Origin: Thecamonas trahens ATCC 50062 | Lineage: Eukaryota; Apusozoa; Apusomonadida; Apusomonadidae | NCBI RefSeq assembly: GCF_000142905.1 | Contig: NW_013657636.1 | Coordinates: 73,983 to 137,982, forward strand | Direction: 5' to 3' | DNA length: 64,000 bases | Part shown: piece after piece, positions 1 to 10,416 of the stretch | Layout: each line of letters begins with the position of its first letter | How positions within the stretch are numbered: position 1 is the first letter of the stretch | Position numbers and translations under genes: made by a program | The notes under the pieces: generated by a model | Told to the model about the DNA's origin: nothing | The model's input: only the letters and a program-made list of their open reading frames with translations | The model's database searches: none

Positions 1-419
1 TGGGGGGGGGGGGGGGGGGTGGGCGGAGGAGACGGGAGCTTGTGGCATGATCGAACAGCTTGGCAATCAATGACGGTGGATGACAATGGGGACATTCGAT
101 GGTGGGTGCCGGATTTTTGCACGCGCGTCCGTGGATCCGGCTGGAGCTACGCGGAACAACTCCCTGTATCTACCGCATGACAGAACGTAATCTGCATCAT
201 GGTGTGACTGATGTAGTCATTGGCGTGAAGGGGAAGGGAGAGAGGGGCTTGATGGGCGCAGTTATGTGCTGATCCCCTTGATCGTCATGATGATGGTGGG
301 CAGTGTAGAATCGTTCCGTCCCTTCACCCCCCCCCCCTCCCCCCTCCCCTCCCCAATCCAAAACACAGTCACACCACATCAACCACATCAACCACATCAA
401 TCAACCGCTCAGACTGGCT

Positions 420-479
420 GAACAGCTGGCGGGCGAACAGTTGGCGAGCGAACAGCTGGCGAGCGAACAGCTGGCGAGT
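420..479. repeat. 15-bp tandem repeat, four units
   Basis: The unit gaacagctggcgagc occurs four times head to tail with one or two substitutions per copy. It has no coding context and probably arose by local slippage. Confidence 0.8.
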
Positions 480-655
480 CGAACGATCTTATCGCGCGTG
501 GTACGCCGCATGCCGACGGTCCACAACCGATAAACGATGCGATGGCACCGTCTCGACGCACACGACATCAAAACCCTCGCATCGTCCAAACACACCTCAA
601 ACAATAGCCAGCTAGCTTCCCACCATAGCCGGCCAGTCGACTGCCTGCGAGTCGA

Positions 656-935
656 ACGGCTGGTGGCTGGCGTCTGGTGGCTGGTGGCTGGCGTCTGGTG
701 GCTGGTGGCTGGTGGCTGGTGGCTGGTGGCTGGCGGGTGGTGGCTGGTGGCTGGTGGCTGGTGGCTGGTGGCTGGCGGCTGGCGGCTGGCGGCTGGCGGC
801 TGGTGGCTGGTGGCTGGCGGCTGGCGTCTGGTGGCTGGTGGCTGGTGGTTGGTGGCTGGTGGCTGGTGGCTGGTGGCTGGTGGCTGGCGGCTGGCGGCTG
901 GCGGCTGGCGGCTGGCGGGTGGTGGCTGGCGGGCG
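656..935. repeat. Heptanucleotide minisatellite (TGGCTGG/CGGCTGG)
   Basis: About 40 near-perfect copies of a 7-bp unit, mostly tggctgg alternating with cggctgg and a few cgtctgg variants, run without interruption. Variant units are clustered, as expected for replication slippage or unequal exchange. The array ends about 150 bp before the BRCT gene. Confidence 0.9.
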
Positions 936-1086
936 ACAGCAGAGTCTTTCCGCGCGCGCGCCAAAAGACGACAAAGACGATAGCGGCACGGCACACTTGA
1001 CGCCAGCTCGTTGCTCAGACACAGGCGAGGAGGAGCAGGGCGAAGAGAGAGTTTGGTAGAGTTGTTCCTAGGTGACAAGCAGAGAT

Positions 1087-1884
1087 ATGAACAAGTTGTT
1101 TGAGGGAGAAATTGGATGGTTTGGGGCGTCTGTTGGTCAAGAGCTTGTCCATAGCTGGCAGGAGCATGGAGGAGAGGTTGTGGCTCATGGAGTGGAAGGA
1201 GGAGATGGTGATGGAGATGAAGGAGGTGAGGGAGGCCAAATCATTGCTTCCTTCCTCTTCTCTGATGATGCTCATGAACATGCTGTGGCCATTGCTCAGG
1301 CTGCGGGTGCTTACGTCATTACCTCGGCTTGGATCACAGACGCCATCGCTGCCGCTCGCCGCCCTCCCGTCGGCCACTACATCCTGCCCTCGGCTGATAT
1401 GGCTGAATACGTCAACTGTAAGTACTTGCTGGTCTCTCGCCTCTCTCACACATGGTCTTGCCTACACCATCGCCTCAATCTGCCCGCTCTCGCTTGTCCT
1501 GCTTCCCCGCCTCTCGTCACCATCTCGCACAAGTGCTGATCGCTGTGGCCTCGGGCTGGCTGCCGGCTGACCCCCTCGCGCTAGACCCGGCCAAGACTCG
1601 GCCATGACTCGGCCAAGAATCGGTTGCAAGCGTAGAACTCTCTCGTCCCCCCCCCCCTCTCCACTCACTCTTCCTCTCCCCGCACAGACCTCAAGGAGCG
1701 GGCGTTCAACGAGCCGCGGCTCATCGCTGCCGCTGATGACGTCGATGAGGTTGTGGGTGAGAGCCACGCAAGGCACAACGCAAGTGTGATGCCCATGGAC
1801 GGCGTTACCTTCTTCAATTTGGATGAGCTTGACCACGACGAAATCCGCATTGCTACCATGTTTGTGGCTCCAGCCAAGTCCTAG
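1087..1884 (+). CDS. BRCT-domain protein (two exons)
   Basis: The spliced product is 175 residues, from exons 1087-1417 and 1688-1884. The donor is GTAAGT and the acceptor CACAG, and the intron phase is preserved (codon TAC is split). Residues 3 to about 110 read as one BRCT fold: a start resembling LFEGEIGWFG, a hGGEVV-type turn, and the hallmark Trp in SAWITDAIAAARRPP followed by a Tyr-Ile-Leu strand. BRCT domains bind phosphopeptides or other BRCTs, usually in DNA repair or chromatin proteins. Nothing else in this short protein tells which, and the C-terminal tail of about 60 residues is unassigned. I chose the ATG at 1087 because it begins the domain directly; an upstream exon cannot be excluded. 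It converges with the next gene, leaving 29 bp between stop codons. The intron carries a C11 run before its acceptor. Confidence 0.72.
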
Positions 1885-1913
1885 GCCGCCATGATTCTCT
1901 CCTCGTAAATGAA

Positions 1914-4136
1914 CTACATCAGCCACCGCAGGAGCGCGTCCGCCGGCGGCGCTGTGAGGGACTTGACCCGCTTCGCGGCCGGCGAGCTGGCGAGGAGCGG
2001 CTCCGGCGAGCGCCGCCGGCTCCGCCCCGGATTCTGCCGCCGAGCCGCGCGAATGTCCACCTCCTGCCCGAGATACCCGCGGTCCTCAAGCTCCATCCGC
2101 GAGTACCGCGTCGATGGTGCGTCGTCGTCGCCACTGGGCTCAGCGCCCGTCGGCTCGTTGCCAGCACGCGCTTCCGCAGCAGCCGCAGTCACGCCTGCCG
2201 CAGCACTCCCAGCCTCGCCGGCTGTTCCGCTCTGATCCGGCCGCCGCGCCCGGACAGTCACCTCGGGCGCAAGCTGCATCTGCGCTTCCATCTTGCACAT
2301 GTACTGCACCAAGGCGTCAAGACCGGTGCCTGACCCAGCAACCGCCGCGTGCGCTTCCACAAGGTCCCGCACCTCGAGCCACAGTACAGAGTACATCAGC
2401 GCCACAGAGTTGTAGTTGAAACGGTCCGGGAAGAGGTCAAAGTCGTTGCGCGCCCGCGCAGCCGCAAACGTCTCGAGACATTTCAAGCACGCCGCCAGTT
2501 CGCCCTGCGCTGGCTCGCTCACGCTCGTCGCCGCCAGCCGCCCGTTCGCCACCGCATCCACCAGCGGATACAGCATCGTCTTGATCGGCTGGGAGAGCAG
2601 CGGATTGAACAGCAACGACTCGGTGTCGGTCACCGGAAACACCAATGTCGCCGTGTCGAGCTTGCCCACGGTGCTTGCCCCCGTCATCGGGCCCACAGAC
2701 GCCGCCGCCACTGCCGCATAGTCTTCCGTCGCAAACATCGCCGCAGGATGACTCACGCACCGCGTCGTCTCGTGCAAAATGACAAAGTCCGCGTCGGTGA
2801 TCGGCCGGAACACATACAGCAGTAGCGCAGGCCCTGCAAGATCCAGCCGCAGCAGGTGCGTCGGCGGCAGCATCGCCACGTTCGTCGGATACCCGCTCCC
2901 GCTCTCTTTGCACATCACAAGCATTGCCGCGAGCACCTCGGGCCCGCTCGACTTTTGCACCATCTCGCCTAGCAGCCAGTGCCATGCCTCAGAGCCCACA
3001 TCCCGCGGCGTGACCCGGACCCGCTGCGCCACAGAGAACGCCGCAACATCCACCGCAGCCGTCCGCGGCTTAAACGCAAGCTGCAGCCCGCCGCCAAACG
3101 CTCCAGCCGCTGCCAGCTCCACCCGCGCCCCATCGGGGCAGACAATGTCCACCCGCCCTGCCGATGCCAGGCCCAGCACCGTCTCCGCCATTGCGTCGTG
3201 GATGTCTTCAGCGCCACACGCCGTCCATCGTGCGTCGACCGCGTCAAGCGTCTTGCGTGCCGGCGCCGCCCACCCGACTGCGCTGTCGACGCTCACAATG
3301 CGGAGGCGCAGCTGTCCACTGCCCACACTTTGCGGTGCCGACGCCAGCGACGCCAGCACCGCTCCATGGACCTCGCACAGCACATCGTCGGCTGAGTCAG
3401 CCGTCAGCGGCCCGCCCACCGCCACATACACCACGTCGACCACTGCCGCCGTGGCTAGCACATGATCCAGCGCAGCCTCCATCGGAGACTCGCTCGTCAC
3501 ATGCTTCTGGCGCTGCTCCTCCTCAGAGCCGGAGCTGTGCACCGTCCCCACCACATGCATGAGCCCAGCCACAATGTCGTCGACCATTTCGGCCACATCA
3601 ACCACTCCGGCCGGTCCACCCGACGACTTGCCCGAGCCTCTGGCCATGCGGTGATCAAACGCCGCCGGAGCTAGGACCGTGCCCCCGTCAGCATTGACAC
3701 CAGCCACAGCCACAGCCTCTGGCACCACCGCCTGCAACTCAACCGCCACTCGCACAGCATTGGCCACACTGCTAGCCACAGCCAAGCCCGCAGGCGCCTC
3801 TGGCACCACCAGCTCTACATCCATGGGCAGAGGCAACGACAGCGCTGTCGTCGATGTTGTTGATGTCATCGACGTTGCTGATGCCGTCGATGTCATTGAT
3901 GCTGCTGCTGCGGTCTTCTTCGTCTTGTTTCTCCTTGTCCTCCCCTTGCCCGTAGTCGCCTCAGCCATGCTGGTCTTCCCCGCCTCTCCAACCACACGGA
4001 CAACCACCACCAGTCCCGTCCGCACTGTCGTTGCAGCTGCTGCCGCTGCTCCGCCTTGAGCTCCCTGCTTCCCTTGTGACCTTCCTTCTTCGCCAGCTCC
4101 TCCTCGCCTTGCCTCGCCCGTACTTCCTGTGCTCAT
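1914..4136 (-). CDS. INTS13: Probable Integrator complex subunit 13 (Asunder-like)
   Basis: A single exon of 740 residues, close to the roughly 700 of animal INTS13. INTS13 belongs to the Integrator complex that processes snRNA and terminates paused RNA polymerase II transcripts in the nucleus. The assignment rests on a colinear pattern I recognise: a segment like LSQPIKTMLYPLVDAV, then an acidic helix with CLKCLETFAAARARNDFDLFP, which matches the family run ending in ERKNDPLP. After that comes YSVLWLEVRDLVEAHAAV, matching the family segment of the type MWNELETLVRAH, and a basic tail with PEPLLASSPAAKRVK. The N-terminal 100 residues are low-complexity Ala/Thr/Ser and do not show the usual first von Willebrand-like strand clearly. 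The start is the first ATG after a long GA/CT-rich leader. Alternative: an unrelated lineage-specific protein. A profile search would settle it. Confidence 0.55.
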   Translation of the reverse strand: MSTGSTGEARRGGAGEEGRSQGKQGAQGGAAAAAATTVRTGLVVVVRVVGEAGKTSMAEATTGKGRTRRNKTKKTAAAASMTSTASATSMTSTTSTTALSLPLPMDVELVVPEAPAGLAVASSVANAVRVAVELQAVVPEAVAVAGVNADGGTVLAPAAFDHRMARGSGKSSGGPAGVVDVAEMVDDIVAGLMHVVGTVHSSGSEEEQRQKHVTSESPMEAALDHVLATAAVVDVVYVAVGGPLTADSADDVLCEVHGAVLASLASAPQSVGSGQLRLRIVSVDSAVGWAAPARKTLDAVDARWTACGAEDIHDAMAETVLGLASAGRVDIVCPDGARVELAAAGAFGGGLQLAFKPRTAAVDVAAFSVAQRVRVTPRDVGSEAWHWLLGEMVQKSSGPEVLAAMLVMCKESGSGYPTNVAMLPPTHLLRLDLAGPALLLYVFRPITDADFVILHETTRCVSHPAAMFATEDYAAVAAASVGPMTGASTVGKLDTATLVFPVTDTESLLFNPLLSQPIKTMLYPLVDAVANGRLAATSVSEPAQGELAACLKCLETFAAARARNDFDLFPDRFNYNSVALMYSVLWLEVRDLVEAHAAVAGSGTGLDALVQYMCKMEAQMQLAPEVTVRARRPDQSGTAGEAGSAAAGVTAAAAEARAGNEPTGAEPSGDDDAPSTRYSRMELEDRGYLGQEVDIRAARRQNPGRSRRRSPEPLLASSPAAKRVKSLTAPPADALLRWLM

Positions 4137-4166
4137 GCTTGCACTGCCGAGTCGAGTCGTCCTCAC

Positions 4167-4277
4167 TCTCTCCCTCTCCCTCTCCCTCTCTCTCTCTGTC
4201 ACTTTGCTACCGTCACCGGCTGGCGGCACTCGTCACTCGGCTGTCACCTCGCCACGGGGGGGGGGGGGGGGGGGGGG
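4167..4277. promoter_or_regulatory. Pyrimidine tract and G22 run upstream of the INTS13-like gene
   Basis: On the coding (minus) strand, a purine GA-rich stretch lies just before the start codon. About 120-141 bp upstream is a 22-base homopolymer (4256-4277, G on the plus strand). No TATA box is evident. The role of these elements as promoter is inferred from position only. Confidence 0.4.
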
Positions 4278-4335
4278 AAGTGGAGGGGAAAAAATTGTTG
4301 CCAGCTGGGCGTTTCTCTCGACTCGCTTGCGACTT

Positions 4336-5997
4336 TTACTCAGTCCGCTCAAAGAAGTCGTCCGAGATGACAAAGGGAGCAGCGGTGAGCGACTTGACCT
4401 CGTCGACCGAGACGCCCGGGGAAGTCTCGATGAGAACGAGGCCGGTGCCCTCGACGACGTCAAAGACGGCCTTCTCGGTGATAATGCGATCGACGACGGA
4501 GCGGCCCGTGAGCGGGAGGTTGCACGCCGGCAGGATCTTGGGAGCGCCCGACTTGGCGGTGTGCTCCATGGTGACAACGACACGCGAGCCGGACGAGACC
4601 AGGTCCATGGCGCCGCCCATGCCCTTGACCATCTTGCCCGGGATGATCCAGTTGGCCAGGTCGCCGTTGGCCGCCACCTCCATGGCGCCGAGGATGGTGA
4701 GGTCGACGTGGCCGCCGCGGATCATGGCAAACGACTGCGACGACGAGAAGAGCGACGAGCCCGGAATGGTGGTCACCGTCTCCTTGCCGGCGTTGATAAA
4801 GTCAGCGTCGACCTGGTCCTCCGTCGGGTACGGCCCCATACCCAGCAGGCCGTTCTCCGACTGGAGGTGGATGACCACGCCGGGCTCGACAAAGTTGGAC
4901 GCCAGCGTCGGAATGCCGATCCCAAGGTTGACGTACATGCCGTCGCGCAGCTCCTTGGCTGCCCGCTTGACAATGACCTCGCGGGAGCCGGTGAGCTCGG
5001 GCTTCTCGCCGCCAGCCGCCGCCACCGTCCGCCGCTCGATCCGCTTCTCGTACTGCGTCCCGTGGACCAGCCGCTGGACGTAGATGCCCGGCAGGTGGAT
5101 GTCTGCAGGATCGAGCTCACCGGCCTCCACAATCTCCTCGGCCTCGGCAATGCAGATCTTGCCTGCCGTCGCGCAGTCGGCGTTGAAGTTGCCCGCCGTT
5201 CCGCGGAAAATGAGGTTGCCGTGAGTGTCCGCCACATGCGCCTTGACAAGCGAAAAGTCGGCCGTGATCCCGCGCTCGAGCACATACGACCGCCCGTTAA
5301 ACTCGCGCACCTCGCGCGGCTCGGACGCAATCTCCACCTCGCCGTCAGCTCGGTACTTGATGGGGAACCCGCCCTCCTGGACAAGCGTCCCGGCCGCCGT
5401 CGGCGTGTAAAACGCCGGAATGCCCGCGCCGCCAGCCCGCAGCCGCTCAGCGAGCGTCCCCTGCGGCGTGAGCTCAACCTCGAGCTCGCCAGTCAGGTAC
5501 TGCCGCTCAAACAGTTTGTTCTCGCCCACATACGACGAGACCATGCGCTTGATCTGATGCCCCTGCAGGAGCAAGCCAAGCCCAAAGTCATCCACTCCAG
5601 CATTGTTCGAGTACGCCGTCAGGTTGTTCACCCCCGACGCCACCAGCCCGGCAATGAGATGCTCAGGAATGCCACAGAGACCAAAGCCTCCCACAGCCAG
5701 CGAGGCGCCCGACGGAATGTCGGCCACAGCCTCTTCCGCCGACTCCCACACCTTGGATGCCCCAATCACAGCACTTCCATGGAGCGCTCGAACAGTACCA
5801 CCAGACATCATCATGCTGCTGCTGCTGATGCTGCTGCTGCTGCCGTCATTGCCTGAACGAGTCATTGCTTCTGCCACAAATCGACCAAGACGACCAGCTC
5901 CAGTTCCAGTTCCAGCACCAAGACCAGGACCAGCACCAGCCAGCAGCCCAGCTGCTGCTCTCCCAGCCATGCGACCTGCCGTCAACGTGGTAAACAT
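4336..5997 (-). CDS. OXCT1: Succinyl-CoA:3-ketoacid CoA-transferase, mitochondrial (SCOT)
   Basis: 553 residues in one exon. The enzyme moves CoA from succinyl-CoA to acetoacetate in mitochondrial ketone-body use. It is the fused alpha+beta form of the class I CoA transferases. The alpha half carries the [10 protein letters not shown] loop near residue 100 and [11 protein letters not shown]. The beta half begins around residue 310 and has [16 protein letters not shown], then [10 protein letters not shown], whose Glu (codon 381) is the residue that forms the glutamyl-CoA thioester. [14 protein letters not shown] and KGMGGAMDL follow. The first ~75 residues are Arg/Ala/Gly/Ser-rich and lack acids, as in a mitochondrial targeting peptide, though longer than usual. 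The ATG at 5997 is the first in frame. Downstream, about 200 bp separate it from the INTS13-like gene on the same strand. Confidence 0.95.
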   Translation of the reverse strand: MFTTLTAGRMAGRAAAGLLAGAGPGLGAGTGTGAGRLGRFVAEAMTRSGNDGSSSSISSSSMMMSGGTVRALHGSAVIGASKVWESAEEAVADIPSGASLAVGGFGLCGIPEHLIAGLVASGVNNLTAYSNNAGVDDFGLGLLLQGHQIKRMVSSYVGENKLFERQYLTGELEVELTPQGTLAERLRAGGAGIPAFYTPTAAGTLVQEGGFPIKYRADGEVEIASEPREVREFNGRSYVLERGITADFSLVKAHVADTHGNLIFRGTAGNFNADCATAGKICIAEAEEIVEAGELDPADIHLPGIYVQRLVHGTQYEKRIERRTVAAAGGEKPELTGSREVIVKRAAKELRDGMYVNLGIGIPTLASNFVEPGVVIHLQSENGLLGMGPYPTEDQVDADFINAGKETVTTIPGSSLFSSSQSFAMIRGGHVDLTILGAMEVAANGDLANWIIPGKMVKGMGGAMDLVSSGSRVVVTMEHTAKSGAPKILPACNLPLTGRSVVDRIITEKAVFDVVEGTGLVLIETSPGVSVDEVKSLTAAPFVISDDFFERTE

Positions 5998-6663
5998 CTT
6001 TGCTCTTAGCCTACAAACTACTTGCCCTCGCGTTCCTTCCCCTCCTTCCGTCAAAAATAAAAAAGAGAGAGGCGTACTCTCCGCCTTTCCCCTTCCCCCC
6101 CTACCCCTTCAACGTCAGCTTGTCTCTCTCGCCCCCTGTCATGCTTGCGTTGTTCAGGAACTCCGCAGGTGTCGCCGCTTTTGCGCTCAGTTTTTTTTTT
6201 GCGCCGCTCTCAACAGAGGCACCTTTTCTTGACCCCCCGCCGGCTCCGTCCAGTAGAACTGGATGATGCACAGAATACAGGCCAGGCCGTGGCAAGTACA
6301 ATGTCAGGTAGAGTGTTTCAGCTCATGGGGGGGAGAAGTGCAACAGACGATCGCATCGCTGCAAGAGACGCGCTCTGATTCGGCTTCTGAGCCTGCCGCT
6401 CGTGCTCCACCTGGTGGACGTGATGCACGACGGTGTCAACTAGCTGGAGCCCGCCGACGGGGGCATCGGTCTATCAGCCACACCTACACTATGTACCACG
6501 TGTCGTCAACCACTACCCTTCTGCCATCAATCACAAACCCCTCCCTTGCCAAGCTTGCCCGTGTCGGCTTCCTCACTCACGCACCAGGTACTTGCTCGCT
6601 CGCTGATCACACACCTGGGCGCACCCGTAGCTAAAAGAGATTTTCTGCGACGCTGAACAAGGT
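5998..6663. other. Intergenic: 5' region of SCOT and 3' region of the coiled-coil gene
   Basis: About 670 bp with no convincing gene. A T9 run lies at about 6190, and short open frames here show no domain or codon signal. The part next to 5997 must carry the SCOT promoter, but no recognisable element is seen. Confidence 0.5.
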
Positions 6664-9600
6664 CTACGCCACCGCGGACGAGTCCATAATCATGGACGCG
6701 GCCTCGAGCTCGGCACGCCGCATCGACTCTTCGTCGAGCTTCTTACCAAGCTCTGCCCGCTCGCCAATGGCGTGCTCGAGACGGAGCATGAGCTCGTCCT
6801 GGGTCTGCATCGACTCGTTGGCGAGCTCGCGATTGCGAGCCTTGAGGTCGTGGAGCTGCATCTGCAGGTTGCGGACCTTGGAGACAAGCTGCGTCTCGAG
6901 CCGCTCCTCCTCGGCCACGGCGCGGGCCGACTCGCGCTCTGCGGCGGCGCGGGCCTTCTTCTCCTTGAGCAGCTCGCCGGTGGTATCCTCCAGCGCGAGC
7001 TCGGCGTCGGCGGCACGCTCGCGCTCGCCCTGCAGCTGGGCGCGGAGCTTGGCAATGATGGCGTCGTAGTCGGCAGCCTGCTGCTCGCGGGCAGCGCGGG
7101 CATGCTCGAGGTCGCGCTGGAGGCCAGGCAGAGTGGCAAGCCGGCCTTCAAGCGAGGCGAGGCGAGAGTGAGCCTCGGTCAGGCGTGACTGCAGGTTCGA
7201 GACAGAGGCGCGGAGCTCCGAGATGGTGGTCTGGGCGGCGAGCAAGTCGGCGTGCGACAAGGACCGGAGCTCGTCGCGCTCACGGGAGAGGGCGTCAACC
7301 CGCGACTGAAGCGACTCAATCTGAGGGAGCAGCGCCGACGCCGCCGATGCTGCCGAAGCCTCGGCACGCTCCTTGTCCTCGGTGGCCGACCGGAGGCGCG
7401 ACTTGAGCCGGGCCATCTCGCGGTCGGCATGTGCCAGCTCCTCGGCGCGCTCGCCAGCCTCGCGGTTGAGCAACGAAATCTCGGCGTTGAGTCTCGCCCG
7501 CTCGGCGTCAAAGTCAGCCGAGAGCTCGGCCCGCAACGCGTCGAGCGCCTCGCGCGAGACCTCCGAGTGCGGATCCAACCGAGCCTGCATGGCGGCGCGG
7601 AGCTGGACCTCGTCAAAGAGCTTGCGCTCGAGAACCGACCGCTCCTCGGAGAGCCGCGCCACACGCAGCCGCAGCGCAGAGACCTCGCTTGCGCTCCTGC
7701 TCTCCATCTCCGAGTACGTGTCCAGGAGCGAGTCGTACTTGTCGCGCCACTCGTCGCGGGTCGCGCGGAGGCCCGAGAGCTCCGACTCGAGCGACGCCAC
7801 CGCCCGCTGGAGCTGGCTCGTCTCGGCCGCCGCGTCCGACGACGCCGCCGCCGCTGCCGACTCGAGCGACGCGTTGCGGCTCTTGAGCGCATCGCGCTCC
7901 GCTGCCACAATGTCACACTCCGCCGCCACCGCACCGTTGGTCTCCTGCAAGAACGCCGCGTTGGCCTCGGCGGCCTCAGCCCGCGCCTGAGCGTTGGCCA
8001 GCTGGCTCTCCAGGCTCTCCGCCCGTGCGCCGACCTGGCTTCGCTCCTCTTGCAGCGCATCGATCTGATTCTGCATCGCCGCTCGGGTCTGCAGCTGCTC
8101 GGCGAGCTTGTCGTGCTGGCTCTGGATCCGCTCCACCGCGTCCTGCGCTTCGGCCTTATCAGCCTGCGCCGCGAGGAGAGCAGCGTTGAGCCGATCGCGC
8201 TCCGCCGCCGCGTCAGCCCGCGCCGTGCTGAGGTCTTCCTGGCCCTTGGCCACCTGCGCGGCAAGGCTTGCACGCTCGGCCTCGAGCGCCTCGGCCTGGG
8301 CCGACAGCAGTGCAATCTGCCGCTCGGCGGCGGTCCGTGCCGAGAGCGCCTCGTCAAGCTCGCTCTGCAACGCCTCAACCTGCGCCTCCTGCTGGGCGGC
8401 GTACGCCTGCGCGTCGGCAAGCCCGGCCTTGAGCGTCGCCACGTCGCCTTCGAGCCGGCGGACGGTCGCCTCGGCCGTGGTCTGCGCCTTGGCCGCCGCA
8501 CGCGTCGCACGCTCGAGCTTCTCTTGCACGGCATCGTTGTCGAGCTGCGCCTCCTCCAGCGCGTCCTTAAGGTACGCCACCTTTTCGTTGGCCTGGGCCA
8601 TGACCTCGGCCCGGATCTCGTCGTAGGTCTTCGACCGCGACTTGAGCTCCGCAGTCTCAGCCTCGAGCGAGACCCGCTGCCGCAGCACACTCTCGTGCAC
8701 GTCGTCAAGCTCGGCTTTGCGCGCGGCAAGCGAGTCGTACTTGGACTGCAGCGTAGCAAGCGCTGTCGAGACCTCGCCGCGCTCGGAAGCGAGCTCGGCA
8801 AGCTCGCCGCGGAGTCGCCCGGCCTCGCGCTCAGCCTCGGTCCGCCCGGCAGCCTCCTCGGCCAGCTTGGTCTTGAGCAGCGCGCCCTCGTAATCGAGCT
8901 GCGCCAGCGCGTCTTCAGCCTCGGCTTGCTCACGCGCGCGGTCCGACTGGAGGTCGGTGACCCGGTTGCGGAGCGCAGTGTGCGACTTGGCGAGGGCAGC
9001 AAAGTCCTCCTCTAGGCCAACCATCTCGTCAAGCTGGCGGCGGAGGATGCGGATCTCAAACTCGAGCTCCTCGATGACAGCGTTTTTGGTCGCCTCCAGC
9101 TTGCCGTGCTCCTCCTGCAGCGAGGCGAGGGCCCGAACCGACTTGTCAGCCATGGCCGCGGTCTTCTCCAGCGCAGCCTTGGCATCGGCCGCCGCACCCG
9201 CCGCCGCCTCGCGCCCGGCCCGCTCCTCCACCAGCATGGCCTGGGCCTCGGTCAGCGAGCTGCGGAGCGACTGGATGTTCGAGTCTGCGTACGCCTCCGA
9301 GTTGGCCACCGCGCCCTGGGCATCCTGCGCCTCGCGCATGAGGCGGAAGGTATCCACCTCGTACCGCGACCTAAGCTCGAGCAGCGCTGCCGAGTCGCGC
9401 TTGTGCTTGGCCGAGATCTTTGCCAGCTGCTCCTTGAGCGACTCGTTCTCTGCCGTCAGCGTCACCACCTTTGCCCGCAGCTCCTTCTCCATCGAAGCCC
9501 TTGCCGTTGCCTCTGCCCGAGACAACCTGTCCAGCTCCTCCAACAGCGTCACTTGAACGTGTTCCTTGACAGTATCATACTCTGGCGAGAGAACAGACGT

Positions 9601-10011
9601 GCCTTCCACATACGATCGCTCACCAACCGTTACCGGCTCACCACCACTGACACTCTTTCCCCAGCCACTTGCCGTTGTCTGCTGAACACGGAGGCCATGA
9701 CCATCTTGACCATACTCATACCCTCCATCATCCCCACCACCACTACCACTCTTCTTCCTCCTCCTCCTCGTCGTCGTCGTCTGGTTCATCCCGCTTCTCG
9801 TTGTCAGCCTCCCGCGAGGATACCCGTCCACCGCCAGCAAGTCATGGTTGGTGTCACCCTCACCTCCTCCTCCGCCTCCTTCTCCTCCAAGAACATCACG
9901 CTCACGGGTGGGAATATGTTGCTCATCCCCTCTACCAGGTACCGGTGGCAGTGGCCGTGACATATGACCCGTTGCAACTGAGAGAGGCGTGGCTACTGCA
10001 ACTGCTACCAT
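6664..10011 (-). CDS. Long coiled-coil protein
   Basis: 1115 residues in one exon. The first ~150 residues are Gly/Pro/Arg-rich and disordered. From about residue 165 to the end the sequence is an almost unbroken heptad pattern rich in Ala, Glu, Leu, Arg and Gln, predicting a rod of over 900 residues, with few prolines. There is no motor, membrane or enzymatic motif. Composition resembles centrosomal, basal-body or golgin-type tethers, but no family signature (GRIP domain, SMC hinge, lamin tail) is visible, so no function is assigned. The ATG at 10011 is the first in frame. A second one at 9963 would remove only 16 residues. A G15 run (10148-10162) lies 137 bp upstream. Confidence 0.85.
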   Translation of the reverse strand: MVAVAVATPLSVATGHMSRPLPPVPGRGDEQHIPTRERDVLGGEGGGGGGEGDTNHDLLAVDGYPRGRLTTRSGMNQTTTTRRRRKKSGSGGGDDGGYEYGQDGHGLRVQQTTASGWGKSVSGGEPVTVGERSYVEGTSVLSPEYDTVKEHVQVTLLEELDRLSRAEATARASMEKELRAKVVTLTAENESLKEQLAKISAKHKRDSAALLELRSRYEVDTFRLMREAQDAQGAVANSEAYADSNIQSLRSSLTEAQAMLVEERAGREAAAGAAADAKAALEKTAAMADKSVRALASLQEEHGKLEATKNAVIEELEFEIRILRRQLDEMVGLEEDFAALAKSHTALRNRVTDLQSDRAREQAEAEDALAQLDYEGALLKTKLAEEAAGRTEAEREAGRLRGELAELASERGEVSTALATLQSKYDSLAARKAELDDVHESVLRQRVSLEAETAELKSRSKTYDEIRAEVMAQANEKVAYLKDALEEAQLDNDAVQEKLERATRAAAKAQTTAEATVRRLEGDVATLKAGLADAQAYAAQQEAQVEALQSELDEALSARTAAERQIALLSAQAEALEAERASLAAQVAKGQEDLSTARADAAAERDRLNAALLAAQADKAEAQDAVERIQSQHDKLAEQLQTRAAMQNQIDALQEERSQVGARAESLESQLANAQARAEAAEANAAFLQETNGAVAAECDIVAAERDALKSRNASLESAAAAASSDAAAETSQLQRAVASLESELSGLRATRDEWRDKYDSLLDTYSEMESRSASEVSALRLRVARLSEERSVLERKLFDEVQLRAAMQARLDPHSEVSREALDALRAELSADFDAERARLNAEISLLNREAGERAEELAHADREMARLKSRLRSATEDKERAEASAASAASALLPQIESLQSRVDALSRERDELRSLSHADLLAAQTTISELRASVSNLQSRLTEAHSRLASLEGRLATLPGLQRDLEHARAAREQQAADYDAIIAKLRAQLQGERERAADAELALEDTTGELLKEKKARAAAERESARAVAEEERLETQLVSKVRNLQMQLHDLKARNRELANESMQTQDELMLRLEHAIGERAELGKKLDEESMRRAELEAASMIMDSSAVA

Positions 10012-10416
10012 CCCCTTTGGGCCGCTCCCCTGCCCTGCCGACCGCCCGCCCTCCACCCGCGCCTTTGTTGCCTCGGCCAGCCGTTGGTCAGCCGTTGTTG
10101 CCTCATTTGGCTGGTCATTCGAGCGTTCGATTGGGGGGAGGGTGACAGGGGGGGGGGGGGGGAAGGGGGAGGGGGAGGGGAGGGGAGGAGGGTCTCTCTC
10201 TGATGATCGGAATGGACTCGCTCAGAGAAATGGACAACGGCTATGTCCTCCTTTGTGTGTATCGATCAGCGGGGGACAGGCATCTGTGACTGGTGGTGGT
10301 GGATGGCTCGGAGCTTGGGATCAGTCAGAGCATTGTGCTGGTGGGAATGGCGCCGGCGGAGAAGTAGCGATGAGGGCGATGATGGGATGATGGTACCCGC
10401 TTGCTTTACCTTTTGC
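10012..10416. other. Intergenic between membrane-protein stop and coiled-coil start, with G15 run
   Basis: About 400 bp lie between two minus-strand genes. They contain a 15-base G run (10148-10162) followed by a G/A-rich stretch to about 10195. The rest shows no coding pattern. This interval presumably includes the coiled-coil gene promoter and the 3' end of the upstream gene. Confidence 0.5.

Larger units (their letters stand above)
1..1086. other. Repeat-rich region without a supported gene
   Basis: I see no convincing coding exon here. The stretch opens with 18 consecutive G (2-19), carries a C11 run (327-337), a 15-bp tandem repeat (420-479) and a large heptanucleotide minisatellite (about 656-935). 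Open frames across the minisatellite exist only because a 7-bp unit has no stop in several frames. They encode monotonous Gly-Trp or Pro-rich strings and are not genes. Confidence 0.7.

Noticed and set aside
401-1078. Several long open frames on both strands across the minisatellite
   Set aside because: They are a by-product of a stop-free 7-bp unit, encode only Gly-Trp or Pro-rich repeats in several frames at once, and have no unique sequence with coding character.
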